Below are positions 41,021-52,636 of a stretch of 64,000 nucleotides of DNA, piece after piece. The position numbers were made by a program, and so were the translations under genes. Within the stretch, counting starts at the first letter, position 1; the number at the start of each line of letters is the position of its first letter. The notes beneath the pieces are model-generated. The model did no database searches and was not told the origin of the DNA. It worked only from the letters and a program-made list of their open reading frames with translations. This DNA comes from Pictodentalium vernedei (Eukaryota; Mollusca; Scaphopoda; Dentaliida; Dentaliidae), in assembly GCA_031216915.1 (NCBI GenBank), contig CM062294.1:32503128-32567127 (forward strand), read 5' to 3'.

Positions 41021-42340
41021 TTTTAGCTCAACTTGACAAAGTCAAGCTGAGCTATTGCCATCACTTTTCGTCCGTCGGCGTACATACGTACGTACGTTAG
41101 TACGTACGGCCGCAATTTCCTCACAGGTCGCATTTATAGCAGATCACTTTGAAACTTGGTATGCTTGTTTGGGGTGACCTCTAGATGGGAGCTATCGATT
41201 TTTTTCAATTTCCATCAAAAAATGTTGCCGCGGCCAATGTTCTTAGAACTTAGTTTAGTCAGACCACAATATTTCCCTTTGGCACACCCTACAGGGAATA
41301 TTTATCATTGGATTGCTTTGAAACCTGATATGCTTGTTTAGGGTGACCTCTAGATGGGAGCTATCGATTTTCTTCAATTTCCATCAAAAAATGTTGCCAC
41401 GTCCAACGTTCTTAGAACTTAGTTTAGTCAAATCTCAATATTTCCCTTTGGCACACGGCCAATGTTCTTAGAACTTAGTTTAGTCAAATCTCCATATTTC
41501 CCTTTGGCACACCCTACAGGGCACATTTATGATCGGATTGCTTTGAAACCTGGTATGCTTGTTTGGGGAGACCTCTAGATGGGAGCTATCGATTTTCTTC
41601 AATTTCCGTCAAAAAATGTTGCCGTGGCCAACTTTCTTAGAACTTAGTTTAGTCAGAAGACTCAGTATTTCCCCTTAGCACACCCTACAGGGCACATTTA
41701 TGATCGGATTGCTTTGAAACCTGTCATGCATGTTTGGGGTGACCTCTTGATGGGAGCTGTTGATTGTCTTCAATTTCTGTCAAAAAATGTTGCCGCGGCC
41801 AACGTTCTTAGAACTTAGTTTAGTCAGACCACAATATTTCCCTTTGGCACACCCTACAGGGCACATTTATGATTGGATTGCTTCGAAACCTGGTATGCTT
41901 GTTTGGGGTGACCTCTAGATGGGAGCTATTGATTTTTTTCCATTTTCGTCAAAAAATGTTGCCACGGCCAATGTTCTTAGAACTTTGTTTAGTCAGAAGA
42001 CCTCAATAATTCCCTTTGGCACACCCTACAGGGCACATTTATGATCAGATTGCTTTGAAACCTGGCATGCTTGTTTGGGGAGACCTCTGGATGGGAGCTA
42101 TCGATTTTCTGCAATTTCCGTCAAAAAATGTTGCCGCAGTCAACGTTCTTAGAACTTAGTTTAGTCATACTTTACCTGTACATTTGTTACAGGCTACGGT
42201 CAGTATTTATGTACAGACCTTTACAACACTTTACATGTACCTTTGTTATCAGGTCATTGCCTAGATGTGTGTCATTGCTGTGTCACATACAATACATGTA
42301 CATGTCTAACACAAGTTGAGCTACAGTGTCATTGACACTT
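41021..42340. mobile_element. Non-autonomous element with six ~170-bp tandem units
   Basis: Begins TTTTAGCTCAACTTGACAAAG and carries AAGTTGAGCT near its other end (about 42311-42323), giving inverted ends. Between them, six units contain CTAGATGGGAGCTATCGATT (about 41182, 41352, 41576, 41746, 41917, 42087), TCAAAAAATGTTGCC and GAACTTAGTTTAGTCA. The third has an extra ~54-bp internal duplication. A CGTACGTACG stretch lies at 41084-41108. This fits pearl-like or Helitron-derived elements. It sits inside the split MITE. Confidence 0.65.
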
Positions 42341-42517
42341 TCATTCAAAACATTTCAACAAAACCATATCATGTGACCCCTCGTTGGAACGAGCTCATCG
42401 AGCTCGTTCCAACGAGGGGGCTACATGATATGGCTTTGTTGAAATTTTTTGAAAAATTTAAAATATGATATTTAAAATAATAAATTTTGCTATTGTCTGC
42501 ATTGAGTAAAGGGTTAA
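42341..42517. mobile_element. piggyBac-like MITE, right piece
   Basis: From CATTTCAACAAAACCATATC through the palindromic core CGTTGGAACGAGCTC|ATCGAGCTCG (about 42379-42417) to GAGTAAAGGGTTAA. Together with 26723-26795 it makes one MITE of the 60256-60504 type. Confidence 0.78.
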
Positions 42518-43119
42518 TTAGTTAATTTTTGCACATTTTCAGCTCATTAGTATGTTAACTTGAACAAATAGTAACACAATCAATCAGTATTTGGTATGTG
42601 AGACTTTCTTAACAATTTCCCAAACATGTTTGATAACCAGTGCAGTTTAGTCATACTGAGCAGAGTTATGGCACTTAAATCGTTAATTTTTGCGCATTTT
42701 CAGCTTTTAGTGTGATAACTTTGGTGACACACACAACTGTATTACACTTGTTTCCATGTTATTTTTATTTTTTATTATTAATAACTTTCGCTTCCTGGAT
42801 GGGGGTTAATATCCCCTGAAAGAGGGCAATATAGCTTCTGCTGACCCCCTCTTTGCCCCACCCTGGTGTGAGAGTATATAACCAAGATGTTCTTTCTGAG
42901 CTTTGGTACTTATAAACGTCCTGACTAATGAGTACCGATATTCTTGCAAAGTGTCTTGTCATCTAAATGCAAAATATGTCTTATATTTTTCCTTGAAAAC
43001 AGCCTTGTATAAGCTTTCTAGCTTACTGCTGAATCCATTTCCAGTTTCTTTAAACTTATGTGTGTACTTGTGCATATTTATTTAGTTCAGTACTTGAATT
43101 ATTGGAAATAAATATTGTT
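42518..43119. repeat. Tandem-repeat spacer
   Basis: Two units with GTTAATTTTTGCNCATTTTCAGCT (42527 and 42683) and CTGAGCAGAGTTATGGC. The left partner of this unit is at 26640-26722. No gene seen in the rest. Confidence 0.45.
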
Positions 43120-43232
43120 TAACCCTTTACCCAATGCAGACGATATCAAAATGTATTATTTTAAATATAATTTTCTTAAATTTTTCTAAATTTTTTAACA
43201 AAACCATATCATGTGACCCCTTTTTGGAATGA
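43120..43232. mobile_element. Half of a piggyBac-like MITE
   Basis: TTTAACCCTTTACCCAATGCAG to ACCATATCATGTGACCCC, then the palindromic core decays (TTTTTGGAATGAGCTTGAG) and a 19-nt C run starts at about 43255. The second arm is missing. Confidence 0.65.
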
Positions 43233-43739
43233 GCTTGAGACCTCTTTGCTTTGACCCCCCCCCCCCCCCCCCCATCCCATTGCCAATTTACAATCCTCCA
43301 GGACTCTTTCTCTGACCATTTTCTTTAACCTTGGTTGTCCCCGATTAGAAGAGATTTTCATTGAATAGTTCTCTATCAACTCCCTCACTTGCTCAATCCA
43401 CCCTGTCTTTGTATTTGAATTCCAAATCTTCTACAGCATTAGTTTACACGATCGGCTGTCGAGAGATTTACCAAATATTTCAAATAACAGAGTTTCATTA
43501 AATCTACTCTGTCCTTGATCCGCTTCCACTCAACCTCATCCCTCATTGCTTCTAGAGCTCTGGTTTTCCCCATAAAAACATTATTGAAGCTGTTCCTCCC
43601 CAAAAGTTTCATTTGATTAAGAATTTGTTCCCCTTCACAGTTACTTTATTCATGTGGTTTCAGTACCTGTAATGTTTATATAATATTCGTAGTCACCTAC
43701 CTCTCCCACACTAAGAAGTTCGCTGCTGCCTTCCAGAAT

Positions 43740-44460
43740 ACAGAACTCCCCCACTCTCAACCTTCGAGTGGGTTCCACTTTACGACCTACAGGTATTGCG
43801 TTTGTTTTCATTTATTATGAGTCTCCATTTGTTCCCACATCTCCCAACAATTGCTAGTATTTTGTCTAGCCCCTCTTCACTTTCTGACATGAGTACCATA
43901 TCATCTGCAAAAGAAATAGCCCTGGGATCTTCAGTTACCCAACTGCAATCACCTTGTCGCAATTGCAGGAGTTCATCTCGTAAATCTTTGATGTACAATG
44001 CAAAAAGAATTGACAAAAGGTTACACCCCAGCTTTAGGCCTATCTCATCAGCAACCTGTTTTGTTGTTATGTTACCCAAAGTCCACTTTGCACATCTTTA
44101 TATAATGCTTTCATTATTCCAACGAACTCACCGGGCCCAAGGCCACAATCTTTTGACACATTTCTTCCCTCCATACTCTATCGTATGCCTTTTTAACATC
44201 CAAAAATACCATAAAAATCCTCTTTTTTTTGGCTTTCGCAGAGAGATTCTTTCATTTGGGATAGTGTGAAAGTATGGTCGGTGACTCTCCTTGCCTTCCT
44301 GACACCATTCTACATCTCCCAAAAAACCTCTTCCATCACATCCTCTAATATTTCATACATGACTTTACAGAATACTTTTCCAGTGTTGCTACTGATAGAG
44401 ATCCCCCACTTGTTATCCAATAATTCCTCATCCCCATTTTGTGTATAAATGTGACCTTAC
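43740..44460 (-). pseudogene. LINE reverse transcriptase fragment
   Basis: On the minus strand the sequence encodes, in order, traces of ISISSNTGKVF, RRVTDHTFTL, FLDVKKAYDRVW (motif A), GLKLGCNLLSILFALYIKDL and AISFADDMVLMSES (the FADD motif, about 43905), then NKWRLIINENK. These are hallmarks of non-LTR RT, spread over two or more frames by indels. No endonuclease or start is seen, so it is a dead internal fragment. The clade cannot be told by eye. Confidence 0.75.
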
Positions 44461-44673
44461 TTTCTCTCCACTCTTTTGAAACCTCTTGTTTTTCTTTGGC
44501 TAAATGTGACCTTACTTTCTCTCCACTCTTTTGGAAACTCTTGTTTTTCTTTGGCTAAATGTGACCTTACTTTCTCTCCACTCTTTTGGAAACTCTTGTT
44601 TTTCTTTTGCTAAATGTGACCTTACTTTCTCTCCACTCTTTTGGAAACTCTTGTTTTTCTTTGGCTGAATGTG
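44449..44673. repeat. 56-bp tandem repeat, four copies
   Basis: Units GTGACCTTACTTTCTCTCC...TTCTTTGGCTAAAT start at 44449, 44505, 44561 and 44617. On the minus strand each encodes WRESKVTFS-like text that is part of the adjoining LINE, so a LINE segment has been amplified. Confidence 0.75.
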
Positions 44674-45786
44674 ACATTTTCCTCCCATAATTCTGTTCCT
44701 CGGTTTTGAGACCACTTTTCGGATATCCTATACTTTTATTTCGCTTCACACATAGTTTGATAAATTTTCCTCAACCTCATTGTGGCATCGCATTCCCAGT
44801 GCTTGACTAGTTCAGATACAATTTGGTCGCAGTCATCTGTATTTCCACCCTCTACTTTAATACTCCATGAATTACTTCCTTAAACGCCAATAAATAAATA
44901 TAAATAATTTACTTCTTTGTTTCTTTTATTCACCTATTTCCAAAATACGCTGCATGCAATTTGATAAATTTTCCTCTACCTCATTGTGGCATCACTTATC
45001 ATTTACCTTTTCCCAGTGTTTGACTAGTTCAGATATGATTTTGTTACAGTCATCTGTATTTCCACCCTCTACTTTAATACTCTGTGAATGACTTCCTTAG
45101 TTTCTCTTATTCACCTATTTCCAAAACCTATTTCCAAAATACAATGAAACTTGAAGCCCAGATTTTGGGATGGTGGTGGGTTGATTGCTTGATTTTTGTT
45201 TCTGCTTCAAAATGGGTTTTGCAGGATTTTGAGTGGTTTTATGCCAAAAAAATGGTTTCATCCAATTCATCGCCATGTTATGGAGGGTGTGGGCTGTGAA
45301 ATTTTGCATAAAATCATTTCAAAATTCATTTTCAGCAAAGGAAGAAATCACTCAGTTGACTGAAATTTTGCATAAAATCATTTCAAAATTCATTTTCAGC
45401 AAAGGAAGAAATCACTCAGTTGACTGCAGCCTTTGTTGCCTTTAACAGTTAAAATTTTCAGCAAAGGAAGAAATCACTCAGTTGACTGCAGCCTTTGTTG
45501 CCTTTAACAGTTAATGGAAATTTGGGATTGTGAATCTTCTGACATAGACACCAGTTACAATAATTACATGATTTCATTTGTATGTAGTGTTAACTTGTCA
45601 AAGATGCTTTTTCAAACAACTTTCTCAGGTGAGTGCCTCAGGCCTCAGGAGCCTCTCATGTAACCAACTTTCACAGGTGAGTTATTGATGTCTCTTGGGG
45701 CCTCTTTTATTATAGTGTAATGGTATCCTGTATTTGTTTTTTTTTTATGGTGTAATGGTATCTTCTGATTTATGTTGTTCTTGCAG
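44674..45786. other. Spacer with short direct repeats
   Basis: No gene seen. A ~110-bp phrase (TTTGATAAATTTTCCTC..CCTCATTGTGGCATC) occurs at 44756 and 44958. A 64-bp phrase (GAAATTTTGCATAAAATCAT...) is repeated at 45298 and 45362, and AAAGGAAGAAATCACTCAGTTGACTG recurs to 45515. Two CAGGTGAG words at about 45628 and 45676 look like splice donors but have no open exon. Confidence 0.45.
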
Positions 45787-45853
45787 GGGCTTTATTTATT
45801 GAACATGCTGCTCATAAAGATTCATCAAAACAAGATGTCTACTGTGCTCAAAA
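45787..45853 (+). CDS. Candidate internal exon of a host gene (67 bp)
   Basis: Preceded by a pyrimidine-rich acceptor (TTGTTCTTGCAG) and followed by AAAA|GTAAGC, a good donor. In the frame GG|GCT it encodes 21 full codons starting ALFIEHAAHKD with no stop and leaves two bases of a split codon. These combine exactly with the first base of the candidate exon at 57994 to continue an open frame. I do not recognise the protein. If correct, the intron is 12.1 kb and contains the minisatellite, SINE, MITE and DIRS copy F. Earlier exons are not visible in the window. Transcript evidence is absent. Confidence 0.4.
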
Positions 45854-48591
45854 GTAAGCATCGAAGCCTCATTCATATTGTCAACCGAAACAAATATTTA
45901 CAGTTTATCATTGCTAACATTAACAACACCTTAACATTATAAGACTTGAATCATTGTCATTGCTAACATTAACAGCACCTCAAGATTATAAGGCATGGCA
46001 ATCTGTGAATCACATTCAATGATAATATTAACAACACCTTAACATTATAAGACTTGAATCATTGTCATTGCTAACATTAACAGCACCTCAACATTATAAG
46101 ACTTGAATCTTTGTCATTGATAACATTAACAACACCTTAACATTATAAGACATGAATCATTGTCATTGCTAACATTAACAACACCATAACATTATCAAAC
46201 ATGGCTATCTGTGAATCGTTATCAACATTAACAACACCATAATGTTAACAGGTGGCTATCTCTGAATCAAAATCATTGATAACATCAACAGTACTATAAC
46301 ATTATCAGACATGGCTATCTCTGAATCATTATCAACATTAACGACACCATAACATTATCAGACATGGCTTTCTCTGAATCATTATCAACATTAACGACAC
46401 CATAACACTATCAGACATGGCTATCTCTGAATCATTATCGACATTAACAACACCATAACATTATCAGACATGGCTATCTCTGAATCATTATCAACATTAA
46501 CAACACCATAACATTATCAGACATGGCTATCACTGATTCATTATAAACATTAACTACACCACAATGTTATCAGACATGGCTATCTCTGAATCATTATAAA
46601 CATTAACAACACCATAACATTATCAGACATGGCTTTCTCTGAATCATTATCAACATTAACAACACCACAATGTTATCAGACATGGCTATCTGTGAATCAT
46701 TATAAACATTAACAACACCATAACATTATCAGACATGGCTATCTATGAATCATTATCGACATTAACAACACCACAATGTTATCAGACATGGCTATCTGTG
46801 AATCATTATAAACATTAACAACACCATAACATTATCAGACATGGCTATCTGTGAATCATTATCGACATTAACAGCACCATAATGTTATCAGACATGGCTA
46901 TCTGTGAATCATTATAAACATTAACAACACCATAACCTTATCAGACATGGCTATCTGTGAATCATTATCGACATTAACAACACCACAATGTTATCAGACA
47001 TGGCTTTCTCTGAATCATTATCAACATTAACAACACCATAACATTATCAGACATGGCTATTTATGAATCATTATCGACATTAACAACACCATAATGTTAT
47101 CAGACATGGCTATCTGTGAATCATTATAAACATTAACAACACCATAACCTTATCAGACATGGCTATCTGTGAATCATTATCGACATTAACAGCACCATAA
47201 CATTATCAGACATGGCTATCTATGAATCATTATCAACATTAACAACACCATAACCTTATCAGACATGGCTATCTGTGAATCATTATCGACATTAACAACA
47301 CCATAACATTATCAGACATGGCTTTCTCTGAATCATTATCAACATTAACAACACCATAACATTATCAGACATGGCTATTTATGAATCATTATCGACATTA
47401 ACAACACCATAATGTTATCAGACATGGCTATCTGTGAATCATTATAAACATTAACAACACCATAACATTATCAGACATGGCTATCTATGAATCATTATCA
47501 ACATTAACAACACCATAACCTTATCAGACATGGCTATCTCTGAATCATTATAAACATTAACTACACCATAACATTATCAGACATGGCTATCTGTGAATCA
47601 TTATCAACATTAACGACACCATAATGTTATCAGACATGGCTATCTGTGAATCGTTATCGACATTAACAACACCATAATGTTATCAGACATGGCTATCTAT
47701 GAATCATTATCGACATTAACAACACCATAACATTATCAGACATGGCTATCTCTGAATCATTATAAACATTAACAACACCATAACATTATCAGACATGGCT
47801 ATCTCTGAATCATTATAAACATTAACAACACCATAACATTATCAGACATGGCTATCTGTGAATCATTATCAACATTAACGACACCACAATGTTATCAGAC
47901 ATGGCTATCTATGAATCATTATCAACATTAACAACACCATAATGTTATCAAACATGGCTATCTATGAATTGTGATCATTGCTAACATTAACAGTACTATA
48001 ACATTTTCAGACATGGCTATCAGTGAATCATGATTATTGATAACATTAACAGCACCATGACATTATCAGACATGGCTATCTCTGAATCATTATCAACATT
48101 AACAACACCATAATGTTATCAGACATGGCTATCTATGAATTGTGATCATTGCTAACATTAACAGTACTATAACATTTTCAGACATGGCTATCAGTGAATC
48201 ATGATTATTGATAACATTAACAGCACCATGACATTATCAGACATGGCTATATGTGAATCGTTATCAACATTAACAACACCATAATGTTATCAGACATGGC
48301 TATCTATGAATTGTGATCATTGCTAACATTAACAGTACTATAACATTTTCAGACATGGCTATCAGTGAATCATGATTATTGATAACATTAACAGCACCAT
48401 GACATTATCAGACATGGCTATCTCTGAATCATTATCAACATTAACAACACCATAGTGTTATCAGACATGGCTATCTCTGAATCATGATCATTGCTAACCT
48501 TACCAGCCCCAAAACATTACCAGACATGGCTATCTGTGAATTGTTATCATTGCTAACATTAACAGCACCATAACATTAACAGGCTTGGCTG

Positions 48592-48957
48592 GGGAGTGCA
48601 GTGGCTCATTGGTAGACTGTTGGATATCTATGCTAGAGGTCCCCGAGTTCGATCCCCGTCTGACCAACCCGCACTGTGTCCTTGGGCAAGGCACTTTATA
48701 CTGGTTGCCTATATGGGGGCACAATGATGCTGTGTACTAAGTAGTACTGCATGTCGATGGTGCACATATCTTCAACCACTGTAACTATGCTTGAGCGGAG
48801 CTTGAACAGAGTTAGAATGTTGAGGAGCTGACCATTGTTCTATGATGCTCGGTGGTTCTCTCCAGGTACTCTGGCTTCCTCCACCCATAAAACTGTCAAG
48901 GTCATGATTAGCCATTGTGCATAAGTATGTGACCTTAAACACCAATAAATAAATAAT
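48592..48957 (+). mobile_element. tRNA-derived SINE, full length
   Basis: Pol III box A (TGGCTCATTGGT, 48602-48613) and box B (GAGTTCGATCC, 48645-48655) lie in a tRNA-like head. The conserved GTGTCCTTGGGCAAGGCACTT core, a body ending GTGCATAAGTATGTGACCTTAAAC, and an AATAAATAAATAA tail follow. It matches the reverse complement of 59800-60153 throughout. Confidence 0.85.
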
Positions 48958-49055
48958 ACAGACATGGATATCTGTGTATCATTATCATTGCTAACATTAA
49001 CAGCCCCAAAACATCACCTGACATGGCTATCTGTGAATTGTTATCACTGCTAACA

Positions 49056-49315
49056 TTAACTGGTTGAGGGCTAGATTATTTTTTGTGGTCTAAACTTGTT
49101 ATTCAAAATTTGTATTTTTACAAACTATTAGAGAGTACCTGTGGGCACTCCAATAATTTGTAATAGAACAAATTTAAAGAAACAAAATATTATTTGCGTT
49201 TGACTCAATATGAAACACAAGCAAAGAAACATTGACTTTTGCTCGGGTACCCTTATTTATTTTTTTGAAAGCCCTGATAGTGGCTTCTAGCACCCAACCA
49301 GTTAACAGTGCCATA
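49056..49315. mobile_element. MITE inserted in the minisatellite (TTAA target)
   Basis: Ends TTAACTGGTTGAGGGCTAG and CTAGCACCCAACCAGTTAA. The flanking text reconstructs a normal minisatellite unit (GCTAACATTAACAG), so TTAA was the target and was duplicated. An internal inverted repeat surrounds AGAGAGTACCTGTGGGCACTC. Confidence 0.78.
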
Positions 49316-50006
49316 ACATTATCTGATATGGCTATCTGTGAATTATCATTGTTAACATTAACAGCCCCATAACATTATCAGACATGGCTATCTGTGTATC
49401 ATTATCATTGCTAACATTAACAGTACCATAACATTATCAGACATGGCTATCTGTGAAATACGTTCTTTGCTAACATTAACAGTCTCATAACATAATCAGA
49501 CATTGATATCTGTGAGTTACAGTCATTGCTAACATTAACAGTCCCATAACATTATCAGACATGGATATCTGTGAATTATGATCATTGTTAACATTAACAG
49601 TCCCATAACATAATCAGACATGGATATCTGTGAATTATGATCATTGTTAACATTAACAGTCCCATAACATAATCAGACGTGGATATCTGTGAGTTACAGT
49701 CATTGCTAACATTAACAGTCCCATAACATTATCAGACATGGCTATTTGTGAATTATGATCATTGCTAACATTAACAGCTCCATAACATTGTAATCATTGC
49801 TAACATTAACTGTCCCATAACATTATCAGACGTGGATATCTGTGAATTATGATATTGCTAACTTTAACAGTCCCATGACATTATCAGACATGGCTATTTG
49901 TGAATTATTATCATTGCTAACATTAACAGCTCCATAACATTATCAGACATGGCTATCTGTGAATCATTATCATTGCTAACATTCTTTTATTTCATACTTT
50001 TATCAT

Positions 50007-50192
50007 ATTTTTCTACTACAACCAATGGCCCAGACGTAGCTGGTGCAAACTCAATATTATCAAGGGCCAAACAAATTTTGAACCCCCAACCCTCAAAATT
50101 TGCATAAAAGTCCTACCTGGCCCTCCATACTTTTACTACTTGCGCATGTGCAGTACTCAGGAAAAGACCGGAATTGGCACAAACATCATTCT
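50007..50192 (+). repeat. Left ITR of copy F
   Basis: Diverged inverted match to 57587-57840, with CTTGCGCATGTGCAGTAC in place of the perfect palindrome. Confidence 0.75.
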
Positions 50193-51066
50193 TTGTTTGG
50201 CCCAAAAGTCAGTAACAATGATCTGACATCTGTGCTTTAAAATCTTTTTTGACAATGCCAGACACAAATCAATGAAAGAATTGGTGGATGATAGAAGTGA
50301 ACAACGGTGGTTTCAAACATTTAGTGCTGTAATTTGATAATTATTATAAAAATTATTTCATGTTTCCCATTTTCGGGACATGTGCCTGATGTCATCAATC
50401 TTGCTTATGATTAACCTACTGTTTGTTAAGTTTCCTTTCCTATCCTTCCATGAACCCCTCCTATTACACTCCTAAGCTTTTTTGCGTTTTTTTATTGAAA
50501 TTTTTTATTAAATTTCTTGGGAGTTTGACATGTGTCACAGAATGTTTATTCTGTCTATTCCCATGCTTACATCCTCAAAAGGGGTGTTGGGTTGTTTGGT
50601 CTTGCATTCTTCTATCCGATGTATTGTTTTTTCTTCGTATTAATATCTAGCTTTGCATCTGGTAGCATTTAAATCAGTTACTGACTTTGGGCCTTTTTGT
50701 GTGCCTGTTGTCTGATTTCCATTTTTGTTATATTGACGTTGTTTACATTGGCAACGTCCTTAATATGTATTATTTAGTGTTAAAATACTTCAGAATTACT
50801 GTAGGATGCATTGATTATGATTCCGGTAGTGTAGCAAAACAAATTCAGATTTTGTCCACACTTAGGCTCTATCAGGATGCCCTTGGGCTCATTTGTGCTC
50901 ATGATGTTCCCTTTGGGAACTTAGGCATTTTCAACAAAAAATTTTGAAATTTTTTTTTTTATAATTGTTTCGAAATTAAATTGATTGCTATTATTCATGT
51001 ATCATTATCATGTATTTTTGTTGTGGAGTTTGTAGGAGTGCTATCGACTATCTTTTGATTATAATT

Positions 51067-52160
51067 ATGAAAGCTTATATCTCCAAATGCAAGGCGAGGA
51101 AGTCTTCCTCGGATTTACATGCTTCTTGCCTTGCTTGCAGTCGATGCACTCCTACGGATTCTTGTCCTACTTGTGTACATTGGGATGACAGATGTTGGAG
51201 ATGGGTGTCGCAGTACATCATTTGCAGTGAGGTTCCTATGCTGGAGCTCTTACTGCATTATAATTCGAGTATTTCAGTTTCTTTTTCAGAGGAACAAGAA
51301 CATGGTGATGGTATTATGACACCCCTCCAAAATGTGCTGCCGTCGTCACACTCAGAGGAGAGAGCTAGCTGCTAAGGTGCTCTTGAATATTAGGAATAAG
51401 GTCTCTTATTCCAGCAGTTAGCTCGACCAGTGATACAGTTACCCATAAGTGGGAACCGTAATATCGGGTATGTCCGTTGCAGTCGAGGAGAGTGTAGATT
51501 TGGGTAGAGCAAACAAAGTAAAGCTCACCCGGTGATGATGGCAAAATAAGGGGAAGAAGTCTGCAAGTTTCTCTTCGGGAAGCTCAACGAGGTCTGCATC
51601 AGAGCAGGAGACTATTGCTTTGAGAAACGTGCACTGAGTTGGAGCTAATGTTCCCCCTGGCCGCTCAGGACACTCCTTCTTCACCGGCTGCAGTTACGAC
51701 TTCTTCCTCCACCTTAGCGAAGCGCATACCACTGCACACTAGCTACCCGACTATAGATGTTCATGCAGCCGAGCGAAAACACTCCAGTGTTTACCTTCGA
51801 AGAAAGAAATATAAAAAAAGGAGTCGGTCCATCCAGTAGCTAGTGATTCGAGGCTTGCTTCATCTGGACGTTCGACAAAGAGATTGGCAGCCAGATCTCC
51901 ATCCCGGGAGCAACATGCGGTGGGAATAAGCCGCTGCTCCAAAGCCTCCGTAACATACTTGCTGTCGCAATTTGCGCAGCTTATCGCAGCTTAAAAACCC
52001 AGCAAGGGACACCCGTCAGCAGAATGGTGATGAGCCGTCGGACGGTGCTGGGTCGGTCCAGTCAATTGTGCATGTAGAAGAAGCCAGAAGTTTCTCTACA
52101 GGACGCTCGGCTAGATCTGGGGTCAGATCAACGTTTGGAGAACCCTCTCCATCCCGTTAA
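51067..52160 (+). pseudogene. Gag-like ORF1 fragment of copy F
   Basis: ATG at 51067, then a Cys cluster close to that of D (KARKSSSDLHASCLACSRC, TDSCPTC), open to 51375, then frame-broken. Linker landmarks persist (GLGRA, HTSYPT, DGAGSVQS at about 52035-52060). After about 52170 homology stops and other insertions begin. Confidence 0.75.
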
Positions 52161-52635
52161 CAGTCGGGGTAGACTGTGTCCGTTCTGAGAAACCATATTG
52201 AGTCAGAACATGCATCAAAATGTTCCTTCCACACTGCATCCAGGGCCCCAATCCCCCCTCCCCCCCCCCCCCCACACACACTTCTGCGGGCAGCAAATTA
52301 AGGACAAGTGACAATGAATCCTGATTTTTTTTTTTTTGTAAATGCAGTACCAGTGAAAATACGTTGTATGATATCACAAGAAAATTTGCTCTGGATTTTC
52401 CATCTTTGATGCTTGTTGAAAGATTCAATGACAAAAAAATGTGAGGAAATGCTTTGTGACTATCTTACAACTTATTGGCCTGTACAGATAGGCAGGCCTA
52501 CCCGTCTGAGCCCCCCCCCCCCCCCCGCCAATTTTTTTCTTCTCTTCTCTGGCAATAACAGCCAGGTTCAGTGTTTATACGTCAATAACTGGGGAATGGA
52601 TAGTGCAGATAGTTGGCAACAATGTTGGCTGAGAA
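52161..52635. other. Unassigned sequence inside copy F
   Basis: Contains runs of C (52255-52272, 52509-52526) and T (52326-52337). No gene or clear repeat end recognised. Confidence 0.3.
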
Positions 52636-52636
52636 C

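Larger units (their letters stand above)
45906..49990. repeat. Minisatellite, 53-bp unit, roughly 70 copies
   Basis: Consensus unit: GACATGGCTATCTSTGAATC, ATTATCRACATTAACAACAC, CATAAYRTTATCA. The spacing of GACATGG is 53 bp (for example 46308 and 46361). Units at both edges are more diverged (ATTGCTAACATTAACAG type), and higher-order groups of two or three variant units repeat around 46.6-47.5 kb and 47.9-48.4 kb. A SINE and a MITE interrupt it. Confidence 0.9.

Noticed and set aside
43255..43273. Poly-C tract as a regulatory feature
   Set aside because: An isolated homopolymer next to a broken MITE; length is unreliable and no partner structure is seen.
45620..45690. CAGGTGAG words as further splice donors
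   Set aside because: No upstream acceptor with an open frame fits, and the phrase occurs twice as part of a repeated text.
48592..48665. A genuine tRNA gene
   Set aside because: The tRNA-like head lacks a full acceptor stem and is fused to a SINE body and A/T tail, also present at 59800-60153.
45906..49990. CRISPR-like array of repeats and spacers
   Set aside because: Units are contiguous 53-bp tandem repeats with no unique spacers, in animal DNA without cas genes. It is a minisatellite.
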